64,000 nucleotides of DNA from Algiphilus sp022763315 (GTDB lineage Bacteria; Pseudomonadota; Gammaproteobacteria; Nevskiales; Nevskiaceae). Positions 31,843-40,286 of this stretch are shown piece after piece. The translations under genes were made by a program, and so were the position numbers. The notes beneath the pieces are model-generated. The model searched no databases. It had not been told where the DNA came from and saw only the letters and a program-made list of their open reading frames with translations. Location: the NCBI RefSeq assembly GCF_965249985.1, contig NZ_OZ252280.1; one strand, written 5' to 3'. The number at the start of each line of letters is the position of its first letter. Within the stretch, counting starts at the first letter, position 1.

Positions 31843-34800
31843 ACGACGGCGCTCCCGCGGAGGCCCCGGCGCGGCGTCGACGCGGCGTGCGGCTGCAGAC
31901 CCGCTTCTCGCTCGCCTTCGGCATCATTCTGGCGCTGCTCACCGCCCTCACCGCCTTGTATTGGCTGGCCGCGGACGAGCTCACCCAGGTGCGCGACACC
32001 ACACGCGATACCGCGCGTCAGTGGGTGCTGATCGAGCGCATGCGCAGCCTGCTGCTGGAGAACGAGGGCCATCTGCGTGGTTATCTGCTCAACCAGGACG
32101 AAGCCAGCTATGTCGCCTATCGCGCGCTGCCGGCACGGCTGGACGAGGTCGCCGCCGCGCTACGTGGGACGGGTCGACCCGATGCGGAGCGCGAAGCCCT
32201 GTTGCGCCAGATCGAAAGCCGGGTCGCGCGCTGGCGCAATGGCTTTGCCGAGCCCGCCATCGCCCGCGTTCGCGCTGGAGACCAGGCCGGTTTACAGCGC
32301 TTGCTGGCGGAGCGCGATGAACGCGCGCTGCTGGCGGGTGCCGAAGGCGCGCTCGAGCGCATGGCGAGCCGCGCGCGGTCGCAACTCGAACAACGCGAGA
32401 GCCTCATGCGGCAACGATTGCGCACCATCGAGGTCACCGTAATCGCCGGGATGCTGGGCGCCCTGTTGGTGATGCTGCTGGTGGTGCGCTTGACCCATGC
32501 GCGCGTCACCCATCCAATGGCGGCTCTGGCAGCGAGCACGCGCCGTCTGGCAGCGGGCGACGAGTCGGTGACCATTGCCTACCAGGGTCAGGCCGATGAA
32601 GTCGGGGATATTGCGCGCGCACTCAACCAGTTTCGCGATGCCAATCGCCTGTCGCGCGAGTCGGCCTGGATCAAGGCGCATGTCGCCGAACTCACCGAGC
32701 GCCTCGGTCAGCAGGATTCCTGGGAGGAATTCGGGCACATGCTGCTGACCCACCTGTGCGCGCCACTGGGTGCGCTGTCGGCCGTGCTCTATCGCATTGA
32801 CGCCGATGATGGTGCCGCCTGGGCGGTGGCGCACTGGGCGGATGGCGGTCTGCACGGTGCGCCGCAGCAGCGCTTCGCCCGCGGCGAGGGCCTGGTCGGC
32901 GAATGCCTGCGCTCGGCGCGTCCGCTGCGCCTCGACCCGCTACCCGAAGACGATCGCGTGCAGCACACCGGCACGGTCGCCATCCGGCCGCGCTTTCTGG
33001 CCATCGAACCGCTGCAACTGGGGCAGGATGTGGTGGGCGTGCTGGAATTCGCCGCCCTGGAGGCGCCGAACGCCGCGCAGGAAGCGCTGTTGGCGGAGGT
33101 GCGGCGCGTACTCGCGCTGGCGATGGACAGTCTCGATGGCGAATTGCGCACCCGCAAGCTGCTCGAACAGACCCGCGAGCAGGCACTGACACTGCGCGAG
33201 AACGAGGAGGAGCTGCGCCGCCAACAGAATGAATTGCGCGCCAGCAATGAGGCCCTTAGCAAGCAGGCGGCAGAGCTCGAGGCCCAGGGCGAGCGTGTGC
33301 AGGCATCCGAACAGGAGATGCGCGCCCAGGCGCAGGAACTGCGCGCGGCCAATCGCGAATTGCAGGAGCGCAGCGATGCGCTAGAGCAGGCCTCCGAGGC
33401 GCTGCAGCGCAAGAGCGAGGAAGTCGAGCGCGCCTCGCGCTACAAGAGCGAATTTCTCGCCAATATGTCGCATGAGTTGCGCACCCCGCTCAACGCCCTG
33501 CTCATCCTGGCGCGCACGCTGGCGGACAACGACGAGGGCAATCTGACGCCGGATCAGGTCGAATCGGCGCAAGTGGTCTATGAGAGTGGCCAGAATCTGC
33601 TGCGTCTGATCAACGACATTCTTGATCTGTCCAAGATCGAGGCGGGCCGCCTCGACGCCGAGCGGCAACGCATCCCGCTGCACGCCTTCTTCGAACGCAT
33701 TCACCGGCAGTTCGCACCGCTGGCCAAGGAAAAGGCGCTGCATTATCGCCATCAGATTGCGACCGGCATGCCGGATGTGATCTATCAGGATGGCGACAAG
33801 CTTCGTCAGATCGTGGTCAATCTGCTTGGCAATGCCATCAAGTTCACCGAGCAGGGCGAGGTGCGCTTGGAACTCGAAGGCAGCGACGACCAGCTGGTGG
33901 TGCATGTCTTTGACAGCGGCATCGGCATGGATGCCGAAACTGCCCGCCGTGTATTCCGCGCCTTCGAGCAGGCCGACGGCTCCACGTCGCGCCGTTTTGG
34001 CGGGACTGGACTCGGCCTGGCCATCTCCCGTCGGCTGGCGGAATTGCTGGGTGGGTCACTGGAGGTTCAAAGCACGCCGGGCGAGGGCTCCTGCTTCACG
34101 CTGCGGCTGCCGCTGCAGGCGGCGCCCGACACGGAGGCGCCGCCTGAGGCGGCTCCTTCCGACACGCTGCCGGAAGCCTCGGAGGCCGTATCGGAGGCCG
34201 CGCCGACGCTGCTGATCGTGGAAGATGACCGCAATTTCGCGCGTATCCTCGAGGACATGGCGCGCGATCGCGGCTACGCGGTGCGTATCGCCAGCCGCGG
34301 CAGCGAGGCGCTGGAGCTGGCGCGCAGCGATCCGCCCCAAGGCATCGTGCTCGATGTCGGCCTGCCTGACATGGATGGCTATGCCGTCGCCGAGCGCCTG
34401 CGGCAGGAGGCAGCTACGGCCGCCATCCCGCTGCATTTCATCAGCGCCGAGGACGACCCCGGCGCCGCCGTGCGCGGTCATGCCATCGGCTTCCTGCGCA
34501 AGCCGGTCTCCCGCGAGGAACTCGATCAGTTGCTGTCGCGTCTGCTTGGCGTTGCAACGCCCCACCAGATCCTTCTGGTCGATGATGATGCCGCCACCCG
34601 ACGGGCGGTGGCGCAGCTCTTCGCCGGGCAGGTGGGGGTGTCGCTGAGCCATGCCGAAAGCGGTGGAGAAGCGATCAGCGCATTGCGCGAGGAAGGGCCC
34701 TACGACTGCGTGATCCTGGATCTGGGGTTGCCGGACATGAGCGGTTTCGACGTCCTGGATGCCATCGAGCGCTCGGCGCATCCGCCGCCGGTGATTGTCT

Positions 34801-35381
34801 ACTCCGGACGGGAGTTGAGCGACGATGAGACCCGGCGTTTGCGCGGCCATGCCGACAGCATCGTCATCAAGGGGGTGCAGGCCTCGGAGCGTCTGCTCGA
34901 AGAGGTGCAGACCTTCCTGCGCAGCATGCCCGGTAAACCGTCGGAGGAGACGCGCTCCCCGACAACCGCAAGCGCGTCGACCGAACCCTTGCAGGGGCGG
35001 TGTGTCTTGCTGGTCGACGATGACGTGCGCAACGTCTTTGCGCTGTCCAAGGCGCTGCGCGCGCGTGGGTTGGAGGTGGTGATGCGCCAGGATGCCGAGC
35101 GCGCCCTTGCGTTCTTGCAGAGCGACGACGGCGCTGCGGTGGAACTGGTGCTGATGGATATTATGATGCCCGGCATGGACGGCTATACCGCGATGCGCCG
35201 GATTCGCGCCATGCCCGCGCGCGCGCAGTTGCCGATCATCGCGCTCACCGCCAAGGCGATGGAGGAGGACCGCGAGAAGTGCCTGCAAGCGGGCGCCAGC
35301 GACTACCTCAGCAAGCCGGTGGATGTGGACCGCCTGGTGGCGATGATGCGCGCCTGGCTGGCGCCGGATCGGGCGCATTAA
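31839..35381 (+). CDS. CHASE3-HAMP-GAF hybrid histidine kinase with three receiver domains
   Basis: The 1180-residue sensor kinase has, in order: membrane segment ~25-47; periplasmic CHASE3-like helices ~50-195; membrane segment ~203-222; HAMP ~225-275; GAF ~295-425; long coiled coil ~430-530; HisKA with SHELRTPLN (His545); HATPase with NLLGNAIKF, DSGIGM and GGTGLGLAIS; and receivers with predicted phospho-acceptors Asp839, Asp961 and Asp1107. Receivers 1 and 3 keep a KP pair (FLRKPVS, YLSKPVD); receiver 2 has VIKG instead. There is no HPt domain, so phosphate must leave via a separate carrier or serve internal control. GTG 31839 overlaps the TerB stop (GTGA). The downstream diguanylate cyclase is a likely target. 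Confidence 0.93.
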   Translation: MNDGAPAEAPARRRRGVRLQTRFSLAFGIILALLTALTALYWLAADELTQVRDTTRDTARQWVLIERMRSLLLENEGHLRGYLLNQDEASYVAYRALPARLDEVAAALRGTGRPDAEREALLRQIESRVARWRNGFAEPAIARVRAGDQAGLQRLLAERDERALLAGAEGALERMASRARSQLEQRESLMRQRLRTIEVTVIAGMLGALLVMLLVVRLTHARVTHPMAALAASTRRLAAGDESVTIAYQGQADEVGDIARALNQFRDANRLSRESAWIKAHVAELTERLGQQDSWEEFGHMLLTHLCAPLGALSAVLYRIDADDGAAWAVAHWADGGLHGAPQQRFARGEGLVGECLRSARPLRLDPLPEDDRVQHTGTVAIRPRFLAIEPLQLGQDVVGVLEFAALEAPNAAQEALLAEVRRVLALAMDSLDGELRTRKLLEQTREQALTLRENEEELRRQQNELRASNEALSKQAAELEAQGERVQASEQEMRAQAQELRAANRELQERSDALEQASEALQRKSEEVERASRYKSEFLANMSHELRTPLNALLILARTLADNDEGNLTPDQVESAQVVYESGQNLLRLINDILDLSKIEAGRLDAERQRIPLHAFFERIHRQFAPLAKEKALHYRHQIATGMPDVIYQDGDKLRQIVVNLLGNAIKFTEQGEVRLELEGSDDQLVVHVFDSGIGMDAETARRVFRAFEQADGSTSRRFGGTGLGLAISRRLAELLGGSLEVQSTPGEGSCFTLRLPLQAAPDTEAPPEAAPSDTLPEASEAVSEAAPTLLIVEDDRNFARILEDMARDRGYAVRIASRGSEALELARSDPPQGIVLDVGLPDMDGYAVAERLRQEAATAAIPLHFISAEDDPGAAVRGHAIGFLRKPVSREELDQLLSRLLGVATPHQILLVDDDAATRRAVAQLFAGQVGVSLSHAESGGEAISALREEGPYDCVILDLGLPDMSGFDVLDAIERSAHPPPVIVYSGRELSDDETRRLRGHADSIVIKGVQASERLLEEVQTFLRSMPGKPSEETRSPTTASASTEPLQGRCVLLVDDDVRNVFALSKALRARGLEVVMRQDAERALAFLQSDDGAAVELVLMDIMMPGMDGYTAMRRIRAMPARAQLPIIALTAKAMEEDREKCLQAGASDYLSKPVDVDRLVAMMRAWLAPDRAH

Positions 35382-35400
35382 GTCACCGCGCCGGAGCGCC

Positions 35401-35523
35401 ATGAACCATCCGCCACACACCACTGCCCGATCCGCCATTCAGCGGCGCAGCCGCCCCGGACGCGGCCATCTGCGCGAGGCTGCGCGCATGGCATCGGCGT
35501 CCACAAGGGGAGTTCAGGCGTGA
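35401..35523 (+). CDS. Possible 40-codon small ORF between kinase and cyclase
   Basis: An ATG at 35401 has GGAG at 35393-35396, and the frame runs 40 codons to TGA 35521-35523, overlapping the cyclase GTG by 4 bp (GTGA). The product would be basic and Arg-rich (MNHPPHTTARSAIQRRS...), with no membrane segment or recognised domain. The gene arrangement is what translational coupling would look like; chance open frames of this length are common in high-GC DNA, so confidence is low. Confidence 0.35.
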   Translation: MNHPPHTTARSAIQRRSRPGRGHLREAARMASASTRGVQA

Positions 35524-36554
35524 CCACGGCCTTGCCGCAACCCGACAAGGCCCGCATCCTGCTGGTCGACGACGTCCGCGCCAACCGCCTCGCCATGCGA
35601 CGCCTGCTGGCGCGCGTAGATGCCGATATCGTCGAGGCGGCCTCGGGCGAGGAGGCGCTGTCGGCCTGCCTGGAGCATCCTTTCGCGTTGATTCTGCTCG
35701 ATGTCCAGATGCCGGGCATGGACGGTTTCGAGGTCGCCGAATTGCTGTCCGGGCAGGGCGATCTGTCCGACACGCCGGTGATTTTCGTGACCGCCAATCA
35801 CACCGATGATCTGGATCATCTGCAGGGCTATCGCCTGGGCGCGGTGGACTATCTGGTGAAGCCGATCAATGAGACCGTCCTGCTCGCAAAGATTCGCGCC
35901 TTTCTGGACCTCTACCGTGCCCGCGGCGAGATGCAGCGGCTACTGCGCCAGGTCGAGCTGTACAACGACCGCCTGCAGGAAGAAGTGCGCGAGCGCAAGC
36001 GGGCCGAAGCGCGGGCATTGCATCAGGCCCATCATGATCCGCTGACTGACCTGCCCAACCGCGCGCGGTTCTACCAAGCGCTGGAACAGGCATTGGCGAC
36101 GGCGCGCGCCACGGTGGCGCTCATCTACATTGATCTGGACGGCTTCAAAGCGGTCAACGACACCTATGGCCACGCAGCCGGCGACGCCTTGCTATGCGCG
36201 GTGGCGGGGCGGCTGCGCCGCGCCTTCCGTGAAGACGATATCGTCGCCCGCCTGGGTGGCGATGAGTTTGCCGTGTTGATGACCGGCATCGACGAAGCGC
36301 ACCGCAGCGTGCCGGAGCGGCAGGCGAAAGCAGTGGTGCAGGCGCTGGCGCAACCCTTCCGCTTGCCGCTGGACGGGGTGACGGTGCAGGTCGGCATCGG
36401 CGCCAGCGCCGGGGTGGCCTATGGCTTCGCCGCCGGCAGCAGTGCGGATACGCTGATGGCGGCGGGCGATCATGCCATGTACCGCGCCAAGCATGAGGGC
36501 AAGGGCCGCGTCTGCGTGGCGCCGGCCGGCGACACGCCGGCTTCGGCCTCTTAG
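35520..36554 (+). CDS. Response regulator with GGDEF diguanylate cyclase domain
   Basis: The 344-residue protein has an N-terminal receiver (residues ~10-130; ILLVDDVRANR, phospho-acceptor Asp61, LVKP), a helical linker (~130-165) and a GGDEF domain (~168-335). The catalytic motif is intact (GGDEF at 246-250), and RxxD (Arg237, Asp240), five residues before it, is the product-inhibition I-site. It is therefore expected to make cyclic-di-GMP under phosphorylation control. GTG 35520 follows GGGGAG at about 7 bp. It likely pairs with the hybrid kinase just upstream. Its stop overlaps the convergent DUF4426 gene. Confidence 0.95.
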   Translation: MTTALPQPDKARILLVDDVRANRLAMRRLLARVDADIVEAASGEEALSACLEHPFALILLDVQMPGMDGFEVAELLSGQGDLSDTPVIFVTANHTDDLDHLQGYRLGAVDYLVKPINETVLLAKIRAFLDLYRARGEMQRLLRQVELYNDRLQEEVRERKRAEARALHQAHHDPLTDLPNRARFYQALEQALATARATVALIYIDLDGFKAVNDTYGHAAGDALLCAVAGRLRRAFREDDIVARLGGDEFAVLMTGIDEAHRSVPERQAKAVVQALAQPFRLPLDGVTVQVGIGASAGVAYGFAAGSSADTLMAAGDHAMYRAKHEGKGRVCVAPAGDTPASAS

Positions 36555-37030
36555 CGCGGGCGGTAGAAGGCCTGCTGGAAGCGTACGGGAATGGTGCTCT
36601 GCGCCCCTTCGGCGCGGACCTGAAGATCAAAGCGCAGTTGTTCGCCGTCGGCAATGCGGAAGGGCGCGATCAGATACCAGGTGTCGGCTTCCTGCACCGT
36701 GCGCGGCGCGAAGGCCTTGGCCTGCCCGACCAGGTTCTCGATGCTGCCTTCGGCCTGCAGCGGAATACTCTGCAACGCGCCGTCGTCCCCTGGGCGCTGG
36801 CCGTTAAGCACCAGAATGGCCTGGCTGGCGCTACGCGTGATACCGAGCGCGGTCGCCGTGGCCGCCGGCACGTCGGTGGTATTGATGGCGGCGTAGTGCA
36901 CGGTGATGCCGCCGCGCGTCACGAACTGTCCACCCTGTTCCTGCGCCCAGGCAGCGGCGCTGGAGAGGACAAGGGCCAGAGCCAGGCTGGCGCGAAGAAG
37001 CGCGGAAGGGCGGGGGTGATGGATCTTCAT
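36551..37030 (-). CDS. Secreted DUF4426 family protein
   Basis: The 159-residue product starts with a signal peptide (MKIHHPRPSALLRASLALALVLSSAAAWA). The mature part fits DUF4426 in length and position, with VHYAAINTTDVPAATATALGITRSA near the N-terminus and the VRFQQAFYRPR ending. Function is unknown. In pseudomonads and relatives the gene follows metX-metW, as here. ATG 37030 overlaps the metW stop (37027-37029) by 4 bp. Its stop overlaps that of the convergent cyclase gene by 4 bp. Confidence 0.88.
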   Translation of the reverse strand: MKIHHPRPSALLRASLALALVLSSAAAWAQEQGGQFVTRGGITVHYAAINTTDVPAATATALGITRSASQAILVLNGQRPGDDGALQSIPLQAEGSIENLVGQAKAFAPRTVQEADTWYLIAPFRIADGEQLRFDLQVRAEGAQSTIPVRFQQAFYRPR

Positions 37031-37668
37031 ATCCTGCGTTGCTCCGATTCCAGCATGTACACCGCGATTTCGGTGAAGAGATTGGGCGAGAAGCGCTGCA
37101 GCCAGCCGTCCTGGTGGTCGTGGTTGAGCAGGTTGCGGCGGGTGATGCGCCAGCCGTTGTCCTGACACAGCGTCTCGAAGTCGCGCACGGTGCAGAGATG
37201 GATGTTGTCGCTGTCGTACCAGTTGTCCGGCATGGTGCGCGTGCGCGGCATGCGTCCGCCTAGCACGTCGATGCGGGCCATCCAGTGTCCGAAATTGGGA
37301 AAGGTGACGATCGCCGTGCGCCCGACGCGCAGCATTTCGCCGATGGCGAGGTCCGGGCGCTGCAGCGCCTGCAGGGCCTGTGTCATGACCACGAAGTCGA
37401 AGCTGCCGGTGGCGAACTGTTGCAGACCGTCGTCGACGTCGCCCTGAATGACGTTGACGCCACGCGCCACGGCTGCCGCGATCTCGTCTTCGTCGATCTC
37501 CAGGCCGTAACCGGTCACGCCACGCTCCTCGTGCAGATAGGCCAGCAGCGCCCCTTCGCCACAGCCAAGGTCGAGAATGTGGGTCTGGGGCGGAATCCAG
37601 TCGCTGATCAGCGACAGGTCCGGACGCAGGCGCTCCGGCGGGTGCACGTTCATCGACTCAGCTTCCAT
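37027..37668 (-). CDS. metW: Methionine biosynthesis protein MetW
   Basis: MetW is a SAM-methyltransferase-fold protein that acts with MetX in O-acyl-homoserine formation. The 213-residue protein has the SAM-binding-like motif ILDLGCGEGALLAYL, VTGYGLEIDEDEIAAAVARGVNVIQGDVDDGL and FPNFGHWMARIDVLGGRMP, all typical. The start is ATG 37668, overlapping the metX end by 11 bp; ATG 37653 is an alternative. It is co-transcribed with metX. Confidence 0.95.
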   Translation of the reverse strand: MEAESMNVHPPERLRPDLSLISDWIPPQTHILDLGCGEGALLAYLHEERGVTGYGLEIDEDEIAAAVARGVNVIQGDVDDGLQQFATGSFDFVVMTQALQALQRPDLAIGEMLRVGRTAIVTFPNFGHWMARIDVLGGRMPRTRTMPDNWYDSDNIHLCTVRDFETLCQDNGWRITRRNLLNHDHQDGWLQRFSPNLFTEIAVYMLESEQRRI

Positions 37669-38809
37669 GCTGTCGCGCCACCCGCGCCAGATAATCGCCC
37701 AACACTCGGTGGTAGTACGGTATCGGCATCAGGAAGTCGTCGTGGCCCAGGCTGGACGGCACCGAGACGTAGGCCACCGGCTTGCGCGCGGCCACCAGGG
37801 CGTGAACGATCTCGCGCGAGCGCTCTGGCGAGAAGCGCCAGTCGGCCTCGAAGGCGATGACCAACGACCGGCACTGCACGCGCTCCATGGCGGCCGCCAG
37901 ATCGCCACCGTATTCAGCCGCGGGATCAAAGTAGTCCAGCGCCTTGGTCATCAGCAGATAGGTGTTGGCGTCGAAACGCGACACGAACTGCTGCCCCTGA
38001 TACCGGAGATAACTTTCCACCTCGAATTCGACGTCGAAGTCGTAGCCGAGGATGTCCGAGCGACGCATGCGGCCGAATTTCTCGCGCATGGCTTCGTCGG
38101 AAAGATAGGTGATGTGACCGAGCATGCGTGCCAGCCGGAGGCCGCGTTCAGGCGTGACGCCCTTGTCCAGATAGCGCCCGGAATGGAAGTCGGGGTCCGA
38201 GAAAATCGCCTGCCGGGCGATCTCGTTGAAGGCGATGTTCTGTGCCGACAGCTTGGGGGTGGCGGCGATGATCACGGCATGGCCGACGCGATCGGGTTCG
38301 TCGATGGCCCATTGCATGACCTGCATGCCGCCCAGGCTGCCACCCACACAGGCCGCCCAGCGTTCGATGCCAAGCCGGTCGGCGAGCATGGCCTGGGCGC
38401 GCACCCAATCACGCACCGTCACCATGGGGAAATCCGAGCCCCAGTAGCTGCCGGTCTCCGGATTGATGCTGGCCGGACCGCTCGAACCCGCGCAGCCGCC
38501 CAGATTGTTGAGGCTGACCACGAACAGACGGTTGGTATCGATCGGTTTGCCGGGGCCGATGCAGGAGTCCCACCAGCCGGGCTTGCGGTCTTCCGCACTG
38601 TGATAGCCGGCGGCGTGATGGTCACCCGACAACGCGTGGCACACCAGTACGGCATTGCTGCGGTCGGCATTCAGCGTGCCGTAGGTCTCCACCGCGAGAT
38701 CGAACTGGTTCAGCTGGCGCCCGCATTCCAGCCGGATCGGTTGATCGAAATGCAGGATCTCGGGCGTGACGATGCCGACCGAGGCGTTGCCGAAGTGGGG
38801 TTTGCTCAC
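37658..38809 (-). CDS. metX: Homoserine O-acyltransferase MetX
   Basis: MetX acylates homoserine for methionine synthesis. The 383-residue alpha/beta hydrolase has VLVCHALSGDHHAAG, NNLGGCAGSSGPASINP, and the nucleophile elbow GGSLGGMQ (Ser158), with the C-terminal His in SSLGHDDFL. Homologues use either acetyl-CoA or succinyl-CoA; in related gammaproteobacteria MetX is often a succinyltransferase, but the choice cannot be fixed by eye. GTG 38809 fits the family start; the upstream open frame crosses yggT and was rejected. It begins 2 bp after the yggT stop. Confidence 0.94.
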   Translation of the reverse strand: MSKPHFGNASVGIVTPEILHFDQPIRLECGRQLNQFDLAVETYGTLNADRSNAVLVCHALSGDHHAAGYHSAEDRKPGWWDSCIGPGKPIDTNRLFVVSLNNLGGCAGSSGPASINPETGSYWGSDFPMVTVRDWVRAQAMLADRLGIERWAACVGGSLGGMQVMQWAIDEPDRVGHAVIIAATPKLSAQNIAFNEIARQAIFSDPDFHSGRYLDKGVTPERGLRLARMLGHITYLSDEAMREKFGRMRRSDILGYDFDVEFEVESYLRYQGQQFVSRFDANTYLLMTKALDYFDPAAEYGGDLAAAMERVQCRSLVIAFEADWRFSPERSREIVHALVAARKPVAYVSVPSSLGHDDFLMPIPYYHRVLGDYLARVARQHGS

Positions 38810-38811
38810 GG

Positions 38812-39369
38812 TTAGCGAAGGACCGGATGAAGCGGTAACAGGTAGTACAGCACCTGCAGAAGCAGAATGGCCGCCAGCGGCGAGAGGTCGATCCCGCTGA
38901 TCGGCGGTATGACGCGGCGCAGGCGGCTGAGCAGCGGCTCGTTCAGGCTCCACAGTACGCTGCCGGCGCGGTTGTTCACGCCGGGGCCCAGCCAGGACAG
39001 GATGGCCTGCACAAAAATGCTGAAGGTCATCAGCATCAGTGTCAGCGACAGCCCGACCAGCACCGCCAGCCACAGCGTGTGCAGAAAGGCGATGCGGTAC
39101 GAGAGGATGGCGAAGACCGCCTGGATATAGAGCAATGCCAGCACATAGAGCACCGCCAGGCTGGCGAGATCCCAGCGCTGGTAGCGCGGAATGACGCGCG
39201 CCACCGGTCCGACCACCGGCTGGGTGAGCCGCCAGATCAGCTGTGACACCGGATTGTAGAAATCGGCGCGCACCAGCTGGAGGGCGATGCGCAGGATGAC
39301 GACCCACATCCCCAGCTTGAACAGGGTCGACACCAGGAAGAACAGGGCGTTGTCGAAATTCGAACTCAT
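38812..39369 (-). CDS. yggT: YggT family integral membrane protein
   Basis: The 185-residue protein has about six membrane segments arranged in two similar halves, as in the YggT family: an N-terminal unit ending WRLTQPVVGPVARVIP, and a second ending WSLNEPLLSRLRRVIPPISGIDLSPL. The function is not established, with links to osmotic or ion stress and membrane curvature proposed. It commonly follows proC, as here, and starts 5 bp after its stop. Confidence 0.92.
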   Translation of the reverse strand: MSSNFDNALFFLVSTLFKLGMWVVILRIALQLVRADFYNPVSQLIWRLTQPVVGPVARVIPRYQRWDLASLAVLYVLALLYIQAVFAILSYRIAFLHTLWLAVLVGLSLTLMLMTFSIFVQAILSWLGPGVNNRAGSVLWSLNEPLLSRLRRVIPPISGIDLSPLAAILLLQVLYYLLPLHPVLR

Positions 39370-39374
39370 GCCGG

Positions 39375-40193
39375 TCAGCTTGCGGAAGAAGGGGGAGCGG
39401 ACAGCGCACGGGCGCGCGCCTCGGCGGCGGCCATGGCGCGTGCGACGAGGCCGGCCAGATCGCCGGAATGCAGCACGTCGAGTGCAGCCGCGGTGGTGCC
39501 GCCCTTGGAGGTGACGCGCTCGCGCAGCGTGCCGGGCGCGGCGTCGTCCTCGGCCAGCAGGCGGCCAGCGCCGATGAGGGTGTGGCGCGCCAGCGTCTCG
39601 GCGGTGTCGCGCGGCAAGCCAAGGGCTTCACCTGCTTCTGCCATCGCCTCGCCCAGCGCAAAGACATAGGCCGGACCGGACCCGGAGAGCGCGGTGACGG
39701 CGTTGATCTGCGCCTCGTCCTGCAGCCAGACCGTGGCGCCGGCGGCACCGAGCACATAGTCCGCTTGCGCGCGCGCGGCGTCGTCTACCGAGGCGTCCGC
39801 CCAGAGGCCGGTGACACCCGCGCCGAGCCGCGCCGGGGTATTGGGCATGCTGCGCACTACGCGCACGCCGTCTGGTAGCTGTTGCTGCAGCCAGTCGCAG
39901 CGGAGCCCGGCGGCGATGGAGATGAACAGGCAGGAGGCCGGCACCCGGGTGGTGGTCAGCGCCGCTCCGGCTTGCTGCGGCTTGACGGCAAGCACCACCA
40001 CGGCCGCCTCGGCAATGGCCTCGCCCGGCATTTGGGTGCGTACGCCATGCTGCGCGCGCAGCGCATCTGCGCGCGCCGCGTCGGGTTCCGTCACGGTGAT
40101 GCAGCCAGCATCGTGCCCGGCGGCGATCAGGCCGCCGATGAGGGCGTCGGCCATATTGCCGCCGCCGAGAAAATGAATGGGAAGACGTCGCAT
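39375..40193 (-). CDS. proC: Pyrroline-5-carboxylate reductase
   Basis: ProC reduces pyrroline-5-carboxylate to proline with NAD(P)H. The 272-residue protein has the N-terminal Rossmann motif FLGGGNMADALIGGL, VVLAVKPQQ, RSMPNTPARLGAGVTG and the C-terminal ALSGSGPAYVFALGEAMAEAG with GLPRDTAETLA. ATG 40193 is preceded closely by GGAG. The usual upstream neighbour yggS (PLP homeostasis) is absent; proC is divergent from ilvA over a 93-bp region. Confidence 0.96.
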   Translation of the reverse strand: MRRLPIHFLGGGNMADALIGGLIAAGHDAGCITVTEPDAARADALRAQHGVRTQMPGEAIAEAAVVVLAVKPQQAGAALTTTRVPASCLFISIAAGLRCDWLQQQLPDGVRVVRSMPNTPARLGAGVTGLWADASVDDAARAQADYVLGAAGATVWLQDEAQINAVTALSGSGPAYVFALGEAMAEAGEALGLPRDTAETLARHTLIGAGRLLAEDDAAPGTLRERVTSKGGTTAAALDVLHSGDLAGLVARAMAAAEARARALSAPPSSAS

Positions 40194-40286
40194 GTACTCC
40201 GGGCCTGAAAAGGCGAATGCGGAAAATGCATGATAATCGCCGGCTTGTCTCGGTGCAGACAGCGCAGACCCCGCCAAGGAGACGAC

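Noticed and set aside
38810..39757. In-frame upstream extension of metX through yggT and proC
   Set aside because: The metX frame stays open upstream, but GTG 38809 matches the family N-terminus and the extension overlaps two real genes on the same strand.
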